Below, piece after piece: positions 47,939-59,261 of a DNA stretch of 64,000 nucleotides. The notes under the pieces were generated by a model. It saw only the letters and a program-made list of their open reading frames with translations. It made no database searches and had not been told where the DNA came from. Both the position numbers and the translations under genes were made by a program. Position 1 is the first letter of the stretch, and each line of letters starts with the position of its first letter. The DNA is from an uncultured Oscillospiraceae bacterium (GTDB lineage Bacteria; Bacillota; Clostridia; Oscillospirales; Oscillospiraceae): NCBI GenBank assembly GCA_947628805.1, contig CANRBG010000006.1, positions 1 through 64,000 on the forward strand, given 5' to 3'.

Positions 47939-49189
47939 ATGGCGAACGCGGTGCTGATGCCCAAGGCGGGCATTACGGTGGAATCGTGCATCATCGGCAA
48001 ATGGGAGAAGAAGATCGGCGACCATGTGGCAGTGGGGGACGTGCTGTTCAGCTACGAGACGGACAAGGCGTCCTTTGAGTGCGAGTCCACGGCGGAGGGC
48101 GAGCTGCTGGAGATCTATTTCCAGGACGGGGACGAAGTGCCCTGTCTGGTGAACGTGTGCGCCATCGGCGAGAAGGGCGAGGACTGCTCCGCTCTGCGGC
48201 CGGAGGGGGGCGCTTCCGCACCTGCCCCGGCGGCCGCCGAGGCTCTGGCGGAGGCCGCCGCGCCTGCCGCGCCCGCGGCCGCCGTTCCCACAGCGGAGTC
48301 TCCTGCGGGCGGCGCGCCCCTGTCGCCCCGGGCCAGAAAGCTGGCCGAACGCTCCGGCGTGGACCCCGCGCTGGCCGTCCCCACCGGCCCCAATGGCCGC
48401 GTCATCGAGCGGGACGTGCGCCGGCTGATGGAGGAGGGCACGCCCACGGCGGCCCCGGACGCTGCGGCGGCTGTCTCCGCGCCCTCGCCGGAGAGCGAGT
48501 ATGAGGATGTCCCCTTCGCGGGTATCCGCAAGGTGATCGCCCGGTCTATGACGAACTCGCTGCACACCATGGCCCAGCTGACGGAGAACTTCTCCTTTGA
48601 CGCGGGCTGCCTGCAGGGCTACCGCAAGCTGATGAAACAGTCCGAGGAACTGGCCGGCGTGACGCTGGGCGACATGATCCTCTACGCCGTGAGCCGGGTG
48701 CTGACCCATCATCCCGACCTGAACGCCCACCTGCTGGAGGACGGGGTCACCCTGCGCCGGTTCCGGCATGTGGATCTGGGCGTGGCGGTGGATACCTCTC
48801 GGGGCCTGATGGTGCCCACCATCTTCCACGCGGACGAGAAGAGCCTTTTGGAGATATCCCATCAAGTCAAGGACCTGGCGGCCCAGGCCCGGTCCGGGAA
48901 GATCAGTCCCGACCTGCTCGCCGGCGGCACCTTCACGGTGACCAACCTGGGCAGCACCGGCGTGACCAGCTTCACCCCCATCATCAACCCGCCGCAGACC
49001 GCGATCTTGGGGGTGTGCGGCATCACCCAGCAGGTGCGGCCCGCCCCGGACGGCAGCCCGGCCTTCTATCCCGCCATGGGCCTGTCCCTGACGGTGGACC
49101 ACCGGGCCGTGGACGGCGCGCCCGCCGCCCGCTTTATGCAGGAGCTGTGCGCTGAACTGGAACGGTTCACGGCGCTGCTGGCAAGATAA
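47939..49189 (+). CDS. 2-oxoacid dehydrogenase E2 (dihydrolipoamide acyltransferase)
   Basis: Lipoyl domain with ETDKASFE; PSBD LSPRARKLAERSGVDPALAVPTGPNGRVIERDVRRLM; catalytic DHRAVDGAPAARFMQEL. Confidence 0.93.
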   Translation: MANAVLMPKAGITVESCIIGKWEKKIGDHVAVGDVLFSYETDKASFECESTAEGELLEIYFQDGDEVPCLVNVCAIGEKGEDCSALRPEGGASAPAPAAAEALAEAAAPAAPAAAVPTAESPAGGAPLSPRARKLAERSGVDPALAVPTGPNGRVIERDVRRLMEEGTPTAAPDAAAAVSAPSPESEYEDVPFAGIRKVIARSMTNSLHTMAQLTENFSFDAGCLQGYRKLMKQSEELAGVTLGDMILYAVSRVLTHHPDLNAHLLEDGVTLRRFRHVDLGVAVDTSRGLMVPTIFHADEKSLLEISHQVKDLAAQARSGKISPDLLAGGTFTVTNLGSTGVTSFTPIINPPQTAILGVCGITQQVRPAPDGSPAFYPAMGLSLTVDHRAVDGAPAARFMQELCAELERFTALLAR

Positions 49190-49201
49190 AGGAGAGAAGA
49201 T

Positions 49202-50566
49202 ATGGAAAGATTTGATCTCATCGTCATCGGCGGCGGCCCCGGCGGGTATCTGTGCGCCGAGCGCGCGGCCCAGGGGGGCCTGCGGGTGGCCCTCATGGAG
49301 GGCAAGCACCTGGGTGGCACCTGTCTGAATGAGGGCTGCATCCCCACCAAGACGCTGCTGTATTCCGCCAAGCTGTACCGTCACGCCACGGAGAGCGAGG
49401 ATTTTGGCGTGATCGGAGAGAAGGTGGTCTTTGACCACGCCAAGGTGATCCAGCGCAAGGGCCGGGTGGTCAAGAGCCTGGTAAATGGCGTGGCCTCCGC
49501 CATGAAGGCCAATAAGGTCACCGTGGTCACGGAAAACGGCCGGATCGCCGGCCGGACGGCGGAGGGCTTTCGGGTCCTGGCCGGGGAGCAGGAGTACATA
49601 GGGGACCGGCTGGTGCTGGCTACCGGCTCCGAGACCGCCGTCCCGCCCATACCCGGGCTGAAGGAGGCTCTGGCCTCGGGCTTTGCCGTCACCAACCGGG
49701 AGCTGCTGGACTGCGAAAAGCTGCCCGAGACGCTGGCGGTGATCGGCGGCGGCGTGATCGGCCTGGAGATGGCCTGCTACTTCGCCTCCGTGGGGACCCA
49801 TGTGACTGTCATCGAGGCCCTGCCCAAGATCGCCGGGCCCGTGGACCCGGAGATGTGCCGGATCATCATGGACGCCTACAAGGATACGATGGACTTCAAG
49901 CTGTCCTGCCCGGTGAAGGCGCTGACGGCGGACGCGGTGGTCTATGAGCAGGACGGTCAGCGTCAGGAGCTGAAGTGCGGCATGGTGCTGGTGAGCGTGG
50001 GCCGGAAGCCCTTCACCGCCGGTCTGGGCCTGGAGACGCTGGGCGTTGAGACGGATCGGGGGGCCATCGTCACGGACCGGCACATGTGCACCAATGTGGC
50101 GGGCGTGTACGCAGTGGGCGACTGCAACGGCAAGGCCATGCTGGCCCATACCGCCTATCGGGAAGCGGAGGTGGCTGTGCACCATATGCTGGGCCAGCCG
50201 GACGAGGTCCGCTACAACGTGATCCCCACCGTACTGTATACGGAGCCGGAGGTGGCCGACGTGGGCGAGACTAAGCAGAGCGCCGAGGCGCTGGGTCTGC
50301 GTGTGAAGGAGATCAAGCTGCCCATGAACTACGCCGGCCGGTATCAGGCCGAGAACGAGAAGGGCAAGGGGTTCATCAAGCTCGTCGTGGATCTGGACAC
50401 CCACCGGGTGCTGGGCTGCCACATGATCGGCAGCTACGCATCGGAGCTCATTTTGCCGGCCGCCATGATGGTGGACACGGAGCTGCCCGTGGAGCGGCTG
50501 AAAAAGATGGTGTTCCCCCACCCGTCCGTGGGCGAGATCATCCGTGAAGCACTGTTTCAACTGTAA
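49202..50566 (+). CDS. lpdA: Dihydrolipoyl dehydrogenase (E3)
   Basis: DLIVIGGGPGGYLCAERAAQGGLRVALMEGKHLGGTCLNEGCIPTKTLL. Confidence 0.95.
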   Translation: MERFDLIVIGGGPGGYLCAERAAQGGLRVALMEGKHLGGTCLNEGCIPTKTLLYSAKLYRHATESEDFGVIGEKVVFDHAKVIQRKGRVVKSLVNGVASAMKANKVTVVTENGRIAGRTAEGFRVLAGEQEYIGDRLVLATGSETAVPPIPGLKEALASGFAVTNRELLDCEKLPETLAVIGGGVIGLEMACYFASVGTHVTVIEALPKIAGPVDPEMCRIIMDAYKDTMDFKLSCPVKALTADAVVYEQDGQRQELKCGMVLVSVGRKPFTAGLGLETLGVETDRGAIVTDRHMCTNVAGVYAVGDCNGKAMLAHTAYREAEVAVHHMLGQPDEVRYNVIPTVLYTEPEVADVGETKQSAEALGLRVKEIKLPMNYAGRYQAENEKGKGFIKLVVDLDTHRVLGCHMIGSYASELILPAAMMVDTELPVERLKKMVFPHPSVGEIIREALFQL

Positions 50567-50580
50567 GGGAGGTCAAGCAA

Positions 50581-53064
50581 ATGCCGAAAAGTTTATTTGT
50601 CGATCCCAAGGAGCTGCGGGCTCCCGCAACCATCCACTTTGAGGATATCCCCGTAAACGCCTACAACACCCCCGTCTCCGAGGAGCGGAAGAAGTACGGC
50701 GACGAGGCCCTTGTGCGCATCTGGCGGGATATCACCATCCTGCGGGAATTTGAGTCCATGCTCAGCCAGATCAAGACCCAGGGCTCCTACAACGGCGTCG
50801 AGACGTCTTACCCCGGTCCGGCCCATCTGTCCCTGGGACAGGAGGCCGCCGCGGTGGGTCAGGCGTTTCTGCTGGGCCAGAACGATTACACCTTCGGCAG
50901 TCACCGAAGCCACAGCGAGATCCTTGCCAAGAGCCTCAGCTGCATCCAAAAGCTGGACGACAAGACCCTGCTGGATGTGATGGAGGGCTTTCTGGACGGC
51001 CGTACCCTGCGGGCCGCGGAGAAGCTCAGCGAGACCCTGGGCCAGCCGAAGGATGTGAAGGAGCTGGCCATCCGGTTCGTGGTCTACGGCGCCCTCAGCG
51101 AGATCCTGGCCCGGGAGAACGGCTTCCACAAGGGCATGGGCGGGTCCATGCACGCCTTCTTCCTGCCCTTTGGCGTCTATCCCAACAACGCCATCGTGGG
51201 CGGCAGCGGCACCATCGCCACCGGCGCGGCCCTCTTCAAGAAGATCAACGGCCGGGACGGCATCGTGGTGTGCAACGTCGGCGACGGCGCCCTGGGCCGG
51301 GGGCCGGTGTGGGAGGCCATGAACTTTGCCGCCATGGATCAGTTCCGCACTCTCTGGGAGACCGGCCGGGAAAAGGGCATGCCCATCCTGTATAACATTT
51401 TCAATAACTCCTACGGCATGGGCGGCCAGACCCGGGGCGAGACCATGGCCTATGACATGCTGGCCCGTATGGGCTCCGGCGTCAGCCCCACCCAGATGTA
51501 TGCCGAGCGGGTGGACGGATATAATCCGCTGGCCGTGGTGGACGCCATGGAGCGGAAGCTGGAGCAGCTCCATCAGGGCAAGGGTCCCGTTTTGCTGGAC
51601 ACCATCACCTACCGGCTGTGCGGCCATTCCACCTCCGACCAGAACGCCTACCGTACCAAGGAGGAGATCGAGGCCTGGCGGGCCATCGACCCGGTGCTCA
51701 CCTATCGGGCGGCGCTGACGGAAGCGGGCGTGGCGCCCGACAGCCGCTTTGATGAGATCCTGCACGAGACCGTGGAGCGTATGACGGCCATCTGCCGCCA
51801 CGCCGCCGACGTGAAGCTCTCCCCCTACGCGGACTTTGACGCGGACCCGGCGTATTTGGAGAAGGTCATGTTCTCCAACCAGCGGGTCCCCGCGCTGGAC
51901 GACCGGAAGCCGGAGGTCACCCTGCCCAAGGAGGAGTGCCCCCGCTATCAGCAGATCAAGGCCAAGGAGCGCGCTCCCATCGGCAAGGACGGCAAGCCCG
52001 TGAGCAAGCTGAAGCTGTTCAATCTGCGGGACGCCATCAGCGAAGTGCTGCTGGACCGGTTCTACGAGGACCCCACCATGGTCTCCTATGGGGAGGATGT
52101 GCGTGACTGGGGCGGCGCGTTCGCCATCTATCGGGGCATGGCGGAGGCTTTGCCGCACACGCGGCTGTTCAACGCGCCCATTTCCGAGGCGGCCATCGTT
52201 GGCACCGCCGTGGGCTACGGCATGTGCGGCGGCCGGGCGGTGATCGAGCTGATGTACGCGGACTTTATCGGCTGTGCCGGCGACGAGATCTTCAACCAGC
52301 TCTCCAAGTGGCAGGCCATGAGCGCGGGCATCCTGAAAATGCCCGTGGTGCTGCGGGTATCCGTGGGCTCCAAGTACGGCGCGCAGCACAGTCAGGACTG
52401 GACCAGCCTGTGCGCCCACATCCCCGGTCTGAAGGTTTGCTTCCCGGCTACCCCCTGGGAGGCCAAGGGCCTGATGGAATCCGCCCTGAACGGAACGGAC
52501 CCGGTGGTGTTCTTCGAGAGCCAGCGCATCTACGACGTGGGAGAGCAGTTCCACGAGGGCGGCGTGCCCGCCGAACGCTATGAGATACCCATCGGCGACA
52601 CCGATCTGGTCCGCGTCGGCAAGGACATCACCATCATCACCGTCGGCGCCACCCTCTACCGGGCCATGGACGCGGCCAAGGAACTCAGCGAGAAGTACGG
52701 CATGGAGGCGGAGGTCATCAACCTGCACTCTCTGGTGCCGCTGGACTACACCAAGCTGGTGGAATCCGTCCGCAAGACCGGCCGAGTGCTGCTGACCAGT
52801 GACGCCTGCGCCCGGGGCTCCTTCCTGGAGGATGTGGCGCAGAATCTGACGAGCCTCTGCTTCGACGATCTGGACGCGCCCCCCGTGGTGGTGGGAGCCC
52901 GGAACTGGATCACGCCGCCCTTTGAATTCGACGACCGGTTCTTCCCCCAGAGCGCTTGGATGCTGGACGCCATTCACCAGAAGGTCGTGCCCCTGCCCGG
53001 ATATACCCCCTCCCAGAGCTGGACGGAGACCGAGCAGATCCGCCGCGCCAAGCTGGGCGTGTGA
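50581..53064 (+). CDS. Fused alpha-beta E1 of a 2-oxoacid/acetoin-type dehydrogenase
   Basis: N-half E1-alpha: GHKGMGGSMHAF-like 'HKGMGGSMHAFFLPFGVYPNNAIVGGSG...'; C-half E1-beta: 'LFNLRDAISEVLLDRFYEDPTMVSYGEDVRDWGGAFAIYRG...NAPISEAAIVGTAVGYGM'. One 827-aa ORF. Confidence 0.93.
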   Translation: MPKSLFVDPKELRAPATIHFEDIPVNAYNTPVSEERKKYGDEALVRIWRDITILREFESMLSQIKTQGSYNGVETSYPGPAHLSLGQEAAAVGQAFLLGQNDYTFGSHRSHSEILAKSLSCIQKLDDKTLLDVMEGFLDGRTLRAAEKLSETLGQPKDVKELAIRFVVYGALSEILARENGFHKGMGGSMHAFFLPFGVYPNNAIVGGSGTIATGAALFKKINGRDGIVVCNVGDGALGRGPVWEAMNFAAMDQFRTLWETGREKGMPILYNIFNNSYGMGGQTRGETMAYDMLARMGSGVSPTQMYAERVDGYNPLAVVDAMERKLEQLHQGKGPVLLDTITYRLCGHSTSDQNAYRTKEEIEAWRAIDPVLTYRAALTEAGVAPDSRFDEILHETVERMTAICRHAADVKLSPYADFDADPAYLEKVMFSNQRVPALDDRKPEVTLPKEECPRYQQIKAKERAPIGKDGKPVSKLKLFNLRDAISEVLLDRFYEDPTMVSYGEDVRDWGGAFAIYRGMAEALPHTRLFNAPISEAAIVGTAVGYGMCGGRAVIELMYADFIGCAGDEIFNQLSKWQAMSAGILKMPVVLRVSVGSKYGAQHSQDWTSLCAHIPGLKVCFPATPWEAKGLMESALNGTDPVVFFESQRIYDVGEQFHEGGVPAERYEIPIGDTDLVRVGKDITIITVGATLYRAMDAAKELSEKYGMEAEVINLHSLVPLDYTKLVESVRKTGRVLLTSDACARGSFLEDVAQNLTSLCFDDLDAPPVVVGARNWITPPFEFDDRFFPQSAWMLDAIHQKVVPLPGYTPSQSWTETEQIRRAKLGV

Positions 53065-53106
53065 ACGGATCTTTACATACCCGCGGCGACGGACAAATCG
53101 TTTGCG

Positions 53107-53146
53107 AAAAACATCCCCTGACGGAAAACCGTCAGGGATGTTTTTT
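53107..53146 (+). terminator. Terminator after the E2-E3-E1 operon
   Basis: aaaaacatcccctgacgg-aaaa-ccgtcagggatgtttttt (one bulge). Confidence 0.85.
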
Positions 53147-53163
53147 CGCGGAGAAACGCTTTT

Positions 53164-54277
53164 TCATCTTCCGTCCCGCGGGAAGGTCACGGTGAACGCC
53201 GCGCCCTGGCCGGGGGCGCTTTTCAGGTCTATGGCCGCGCCGTGGACCTGGGCGGCGTGCTTGACGATGGACAGCCCCAGCCCCGTTCCGGGGATCTCCT
53301 TGCTCCGGCTCTTGTCGCCCCGGTAAAACCGCTCAAAGACGTGCTCCTGCTGATCCAGAGGGATACCGGGCCCGTCATCCGTCACGGTCAGCCGCGTCCA
53401 GATGGGACAGGCGCGTGATGTCCTCCAAAAGCTTTCCCATCTGCTGGGCTCCGTCGTATATCTTCCCGGCGAAGGACCCCACGTCCTCCAGCTTCACCAT
53501 GCCGTTTTGCATCAGCTCCGCGTAGCCGGAGATGACGTGCAAAGGGGTCTTCAGCTCATGGGAAACGTTGGCAGTGAACTCCCGGCGGGCCTGCTCCGCC
53601 TGGGTCTTTTCCGCCATCTCCAAAAGCAGCTGGTTATTCTGGGCTTGCAGCTGCTTCTGCTGAGCGTCCAGCCGCCTCAGCAAAGGCCCGATCTCCTCAT
53701 AGCCCCCGTTTTCCAAAGGCCGGTCCAGATCCAGCTCGTTCAGCGGCTTTACGATCCGCCCGGACAGCCGCCTGGCCAGGATCACCGACAGGGTCAGCGC
53801 GATGACGATCACCGCCGCCACCCCCTGACCCATCCCCAGCAGCATGGTGAGGATGGAGCTCTGGGCGATAGCCAGGCGCAGCACCGTGCCGTCCGGCAGG
53901 CGCTGGGCCGCGTACAGCATCCGCTCCGTCAGCGTGGCGGACAGCCGCTGGCTCTGGCCGAAGCCGCCCTGCAAAGCTTCCTGGACTTCCTCCCGCGCCA
54001 GGTGGTTTTCCATGCGGCCGCTGTCCGCGTCGCTGTCATAGAGCACGCTGCCGTCCCGGCCGATCCAGGTGATGCGGTAATCCTGCACGTCCAGACCGTC
54101 GAAGTAGTCCGCGCCGCCGGTCTCCACGCCCCGGGCGGCCAGCTGGGTCTGCATGCGCAGCTGGGTCTGCTGGATCCGGGAAAAGTAGTCGTACAGCACC
54201 CCCATGATCAGCGCCAGAGAGCACAAAAACACGGCGAACGCCACCAGCAGCAGCGAACGGAATATCCTCTTCGTCAT
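53164..54277 (-). pseudogene. PhoR-type sensor histidine kinase with internal deletion and frameshift in the HATPase domain
   Basis: ORF 53375-54277 ends ...EFTANVSHELKTPLHVISGYAELMQ...LEDITRLSHLDAADRDG*; the G-box part continues in another frame: LTVTDDGPGIPLDQQEHVFERFYRGDKSRSKEIPGTGLGLSIVKHAAQVHG. Confidence 0.8.
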
Positions 54278-54279
54278 GA

Positions 54280-54954
54280 TCAGACCTCCAGTCGGTGGCC
54301 CACGCCCCGGACGGTCCGGATACAGTCCGCCGCCGGGCCCAGCTTGGCCCGCAGGGAGCGGATATGCACGTCCACGGTCCGGGTCTCGCCTGTGTAATCC
54401 GTATCCCATACCCGCCGCAGCAGGGTCTCCCGGTCGAAGGCCCGGCCCGGGTCAGTTAGAAAAAGCCGCAGCAGCTCGTATTCTTTCAGAGTCAGCGTCA
54501 CCCGCTCCCCCGCCGCCGTCACGGTGTGCTCTCCCGGGTCCAGAACGATATCCCCCGCCCGCAGCGGGCTCTCCCGCTCTTCCGGGGCCGCCCGGCGCAG
54601 CACCGCCCGGATCCGGGAGAGCATCTCCATCATGCCGAAGGGCTTGACCAGATAGTCGTCCGCTCCCCGGTCCAGGCCCGTCACCTTGTCGAACTCCGTG
54701 CCCTTGGCGGTGGCCATGATCACCGGCAGCCCGGCGGTATCGGTCCGGGTGCGGAGCTTTGTCAGCACCTGCACCCCATCCTCCCCGGGCAGCATGATGT
54801 CCAGCAGGACCAGCCGGGGGACCTTCTCGTCCAGAGCCCGCCAGAACGCGCCGCTCTCGGCAAAGCCCCGGGCCTGGAACCCGGCGGCGTCCAGCGCGTA
54901 CAGGATCAGATTGCGGATGCTCTCGTCATCCTCCAGACAGTAGATCAGACTCAC
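54280..54954 (-). CDS. OmpR/PhoB-family response regulator
   Basis: GTG start: SLIYCLEDDESIRNLILYALDAAGFQARGF...LVLLDIMLPGEDGVQVLTKLR...LTLKEYELLRLFLTDPGRAFDRETLLRRVWDTDY. Confidence 0.94.
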   Translation of the reverse strand: MSLIYCLEDDESIRNLILYALDAAGFQARGFAESGAFWRALDEKVPRLVLLDIMLPGEDGVQVLTKLRTRTDTAGLPVIMATAKGTEFDKVTGLDRGADDYLVKPFGMMEMLSRIRAVLRRAAPEERESPLRAGDIVLDPGEHTVTAAGERVTLTLKEYELLRLFLTDPGRAFDRETLLRRVWDTDYTGETRTVDVHIRSLRAKLGPAADCIRTVRGVGHRLEV

Positions 54955-55086
54955 GGCGCACCTCCCGTTACGCTGAAAGTATACTTCCCTTTTTGCCGCT
55001 TCGCAAGATATGTCCATCCTGCTCCCATAGTATCGCACGTTCGTAAGATCCGCCACCGGACTTTTGTAAGATCCATGTAAAATCGC

Positions 55087-55118
55087 AAAAAACTCCCCCG
55101 GCGCCGGGGGAGTTTTTT
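55087..55118. terminator. Perfect palindromic terminator downstream of groEL
   Basis: AAAAAACTCCCCCGGCGCCGGGGGAGTTTTTT. Confidence 0.93.
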
Positions 55119-55133
55119 ACAGATCTTGCTTTA

Positions 55134-56777
<1,644 letters not shown>

Positions 56778-57062
56778 TTACTGCACGATAGCCAGAATGT
56801 CGCCCTGGCGCACGATGGTGTATTCTACTTCGTCCACCTTCACAGTGGTGCCGCTGTACTTGCCCGTGATGACCTTGTCGCCGGCCTTGACTTCCATCTT
56901 GACCTCGTTGCCGTCCACCATGCCGCCGGGGCCCACGGCCACGACTTCAAATACCTCCGGCTTCTCCTGGGCGGACGCGGCCAGATAGATACCGCTCTTG
57001 GTTTTTTCCTCCGCCTCCAGACGCTTGACGACCACTTTGTCGGCCAACGGTTTCAGTGTCAT
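56778..57062 (-). CDS. groES: Co-chaperonin GroES
   Basis: MTLKPLADKVVVKRLEAEEKTKSGIYLAASAQEKPEVFEVVAVGPGG. Confidence 0.98.
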   Translation of the reverse strand: MTLKPLADKVVVKRLEAEEKTKSGIYLAASAQEKPEVFEVVAVGPGGMVDGNEVKMEVKAGDKVITGKYSGTTVKVDEVEYTIVRQGDILAIVQ

Positions 57063-57103
57063 TGTATATTGCCTCCTAACAATGTAAATACATTTTCATG
57101 GTG

Positions 57104-57130
57104 TTAGCACTCATGGCCTTTGAGTGCTAA
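57104..57130. promoter_or_regulatory. CIRCE element (HrcA operator)
   Basis: TTAGCACTC-atggccttt-GAGTGCTAA, canonical 9-9-9. Confidence 0.97.
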
Positions 57131-57224
57131 CATGGTTATAATAACCCAGTCTCGCCCAATCTTCAACTGGTATTATGCACAAATTTGGAAACCTTTATTT
57201 GTCGATCCTATACATCACGCTTTC

Positions 57225-58133
57225 TCACCGGTCGTTATTCTTGAATACGTCCGCCACCTCGCTGATGGTCATGAACGCCTTGGGGTCGATCCGGTGGACG
57301 ATGTCCCGCATCCGGGCGATCTGGAACCGGTTCACCACGAAATAGACGATGGCCTTTTCCGCGTTGGAGTAGCCCCCCACGGCGGCGATCCGGGTGGTGC
57401 CGCAGCCAAACGCCTCGATGAGCGCGTCGCTGATCGGCCTGGGCTTATCCGTCACGATGATGACCTCTTTGGACCGGTCGAAGCCTTCCACGATGAAGTC
57501 CACGGTCTTGAGCCCCGCGGCGTAGGTCACGATGGAGTAAAGGGGCAGTATCCAACTGCGGATGACGCACCCGCACACGGTATACAGCAGCACGTTATAG
57601 ATCATGACGAACGCGCCCACGGTGATGTTCAGCCGTTTGGCGAAGATCACCGCCAGCACGTCCACCCCGTCGATAGCCCCGCCGCAGCGGATGGCAAGGC
57701 CGCTGCCCGCGCCGGAGATGATGCCGCCGAACAGCGCGCACAGAAGCAGGTCTTGTCCCGCCAGGGGGGAGGCCATGCTCACGTCCACCGGCAGCACGTC
57801 GGTGATGAGCCAGGCGGCGGCCGCGTACACCGCCACCGCGAACACGGAGTAGACCGTAAAGGCCGCCCCCAGCCGCCGGGCGCCGAACAGGAAAAGCGGT
57901 ATGTTCAAGACCAGCAGAAACACCGAAAGGCTCAGCCATTCCGGGGTGATCTGGGAAAGCAGGATGGACGTGCCGGAGACGCCGCTGTCATAGAGCTTCA
58001 CCGGCGCCAGAAAAACCGTCACGCCGAAGGCGTTCACGCATCCGGCCAGAAACAGCATCGGGAAATTCCGCCACCGCAGCGCCCGCGCCGTTCGGGCTAT
58101 CTTTGCCCCTATCGTCTCGCGTATTTTCATCAA
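57225..58133 (-). CDS. YitT-family membrane protein
   Basis: NAFGVTVFLAPVKLYDSGVSGTSILLSQ...GGAIDGVDVLAVIF...VIIVTDKPRPISDALIEAFGCGTTRI. Confidence 0.92.
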   Translation of the reverse strand: MMKIRETIGAKIARTARALRWRNFPMLFLAGCVNAFGVTVFLAPVKLYDSGVSGTSILLSQITPEWLSLSVFLLVLNIPLFLFGARRLGAAFTVYSVFAVAVYAAAAWLITDVLPVDVSMASPLAGQDLLLCALFGGIISGAGSGLAIRCGGAIDGVDVLAVIFAKRLNITVGAFVMIYNVLLYTVCGCVIRSWILPLYSIVTYAAGLKTVDFIVEGFDRSKEVIIVTDKPRPISDALIEAFGCGTTRIAAVGGYSNAEKAIVYFVVNRFQIARMRDIVHRIDPKAFMTISEVADVFKNNDR

Positions 58134-58143
58134 AGCGCACCTG

Positions 58144-59259
58144 TCAATAGTACATATTTAAATGGCACTGGATCATGCCGTTGTAGAGCTTCCGCCGCTT
58201 GGCGGCCCGCTTGCCGTAAAAGCGCTCAAAATCCGGCTCGGAGGAGATGATGTACTGCTTCCAGCTCTCCAGCCGGCCCAGGGTCCGGCCCATGTCCCGG
58301 TAGAGCTCCTGGGCCTGCCGCCGCTCCAGCATCCGCTCCCCATAGGGCGGGTTGCAGACGATCACGCCCTTTTCCCAGGGGGCCGGGGCGGTGCGGGCGT
58401 CGGCCAGGCTAAAAGTTATGTCAACCTCCACCCCGGCCCGCCGGGCGTTCTCCCGGGCCAGGGCCACAGCCTTGGGGTCTATGTCGGAGGCGAAGATGTG
58501 GTAGGGTCCCGGGTATTCCAAGCTCCGGGCCGCCTCCCTTTCCGCGTCCCAGACCGGCGCCGGGATAAAGCCCCAGTCCTGAGCGGCAAAGGTCCTTTTC
58601 AGGCCCGGGGCCCGGTTCCGGGCGATCAGGGCCGCCTCGATGGGGATGGTGCCGCTGCCGCAAAAGGGGTCCCACAGGGCGTCCCGGCCCCGGTAGCGGG
58701 CAAAGCCCACCATGGCCGCCGCCAGGGTCTCCCGCAGGGGCGCGGCCACATGGCCGGGCCGGTAGCCCCGCTTGAAAAGGGGCGCGCCGGTGGTGTCCAG
58801 GTAGATCGCCGCCTGGTCTTTCACGATGGAAAACTGGATCTGGTACAGGGCCCCGGTCTCCGGCAGCCACCGGGCATGATAGGCCCGGCCCAGGGCCGTG
58901 GCCGCGGCCTTTTTCACGATCCGCTGGCAGTCCGGCACGGAATGCAGGGCCGAGTCCAGACAGTAGCCTTTCACGGGGAACTGGCCGTCGGCGGGGATAA
59001 AGTCCGCCAGAGGCAACGCTTTGACGCCCTCGAAAAGGGCGTCAAAGGTGGGGGCGGGAAAGCTCCCCAGCCGCAGCAGCACCCGCTCGCCGCAGCGAAG
59101 GCGGATGTTGGCCCGGGCGCAGGCCGCCCCATCCCCGGAAAACCGCACCCGGCCGTTCTCCGCCCGGACGTCTTCCAGCCCCATCCGCCGCAGCTCGTCG
59201 GCCACAGGGCCCTCCAGGCCGAAAAGGCAGGGGACGACAAAGTCGAATGTCTTCTCCAT
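58144..59259 (-). CDS. THUMP-domain class I SAM-dependent RNA methyltransferase
   Basis: DALWDPFCGSGTIPIEAALIARNRAPG...GVIVCNPPYGERM. Confidence 0.93.
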   Translation of the reverse strand: MEKTFDFVVPCLFGLEGPVADELRRMGLEDVRAENGRVRFSGDGAACARANIRLRCGERVLLRLGSFPAPTFDALFEGVKALPLADFIPADGQFPVKGYCLDSALHSVPDCQRIVKKAAATALGRAYHARWLPETGALYQIQFSIVKDQAAIYLDTTGAPLFKRGYRPGHVAAPLRETLAAAMVGFARYRGRDALWDPFCGSGTIPIEAALIARNRAPGLKRTFAAQDWGFIPAPVWDAEREAARSLEYPGPYHIFASDIDPKAVALARENARRAGVEVDITFSLADARTAPAPWEKGVIVCNPPYGERMLERRQAQELYRDMGRTLGRLESWKQYIISSEPDFERFYGKRAAKRRKLYNGMIQCHLNMYY

Positions 59260-59261
59260 AT

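Noticed and set aside
47813-53064. Long - strand ORFs (915 aa, 794 aa) opposite E2-E3-E1
   Set aside because: Shadow ORFs of recognisable dehydrogenase genes.
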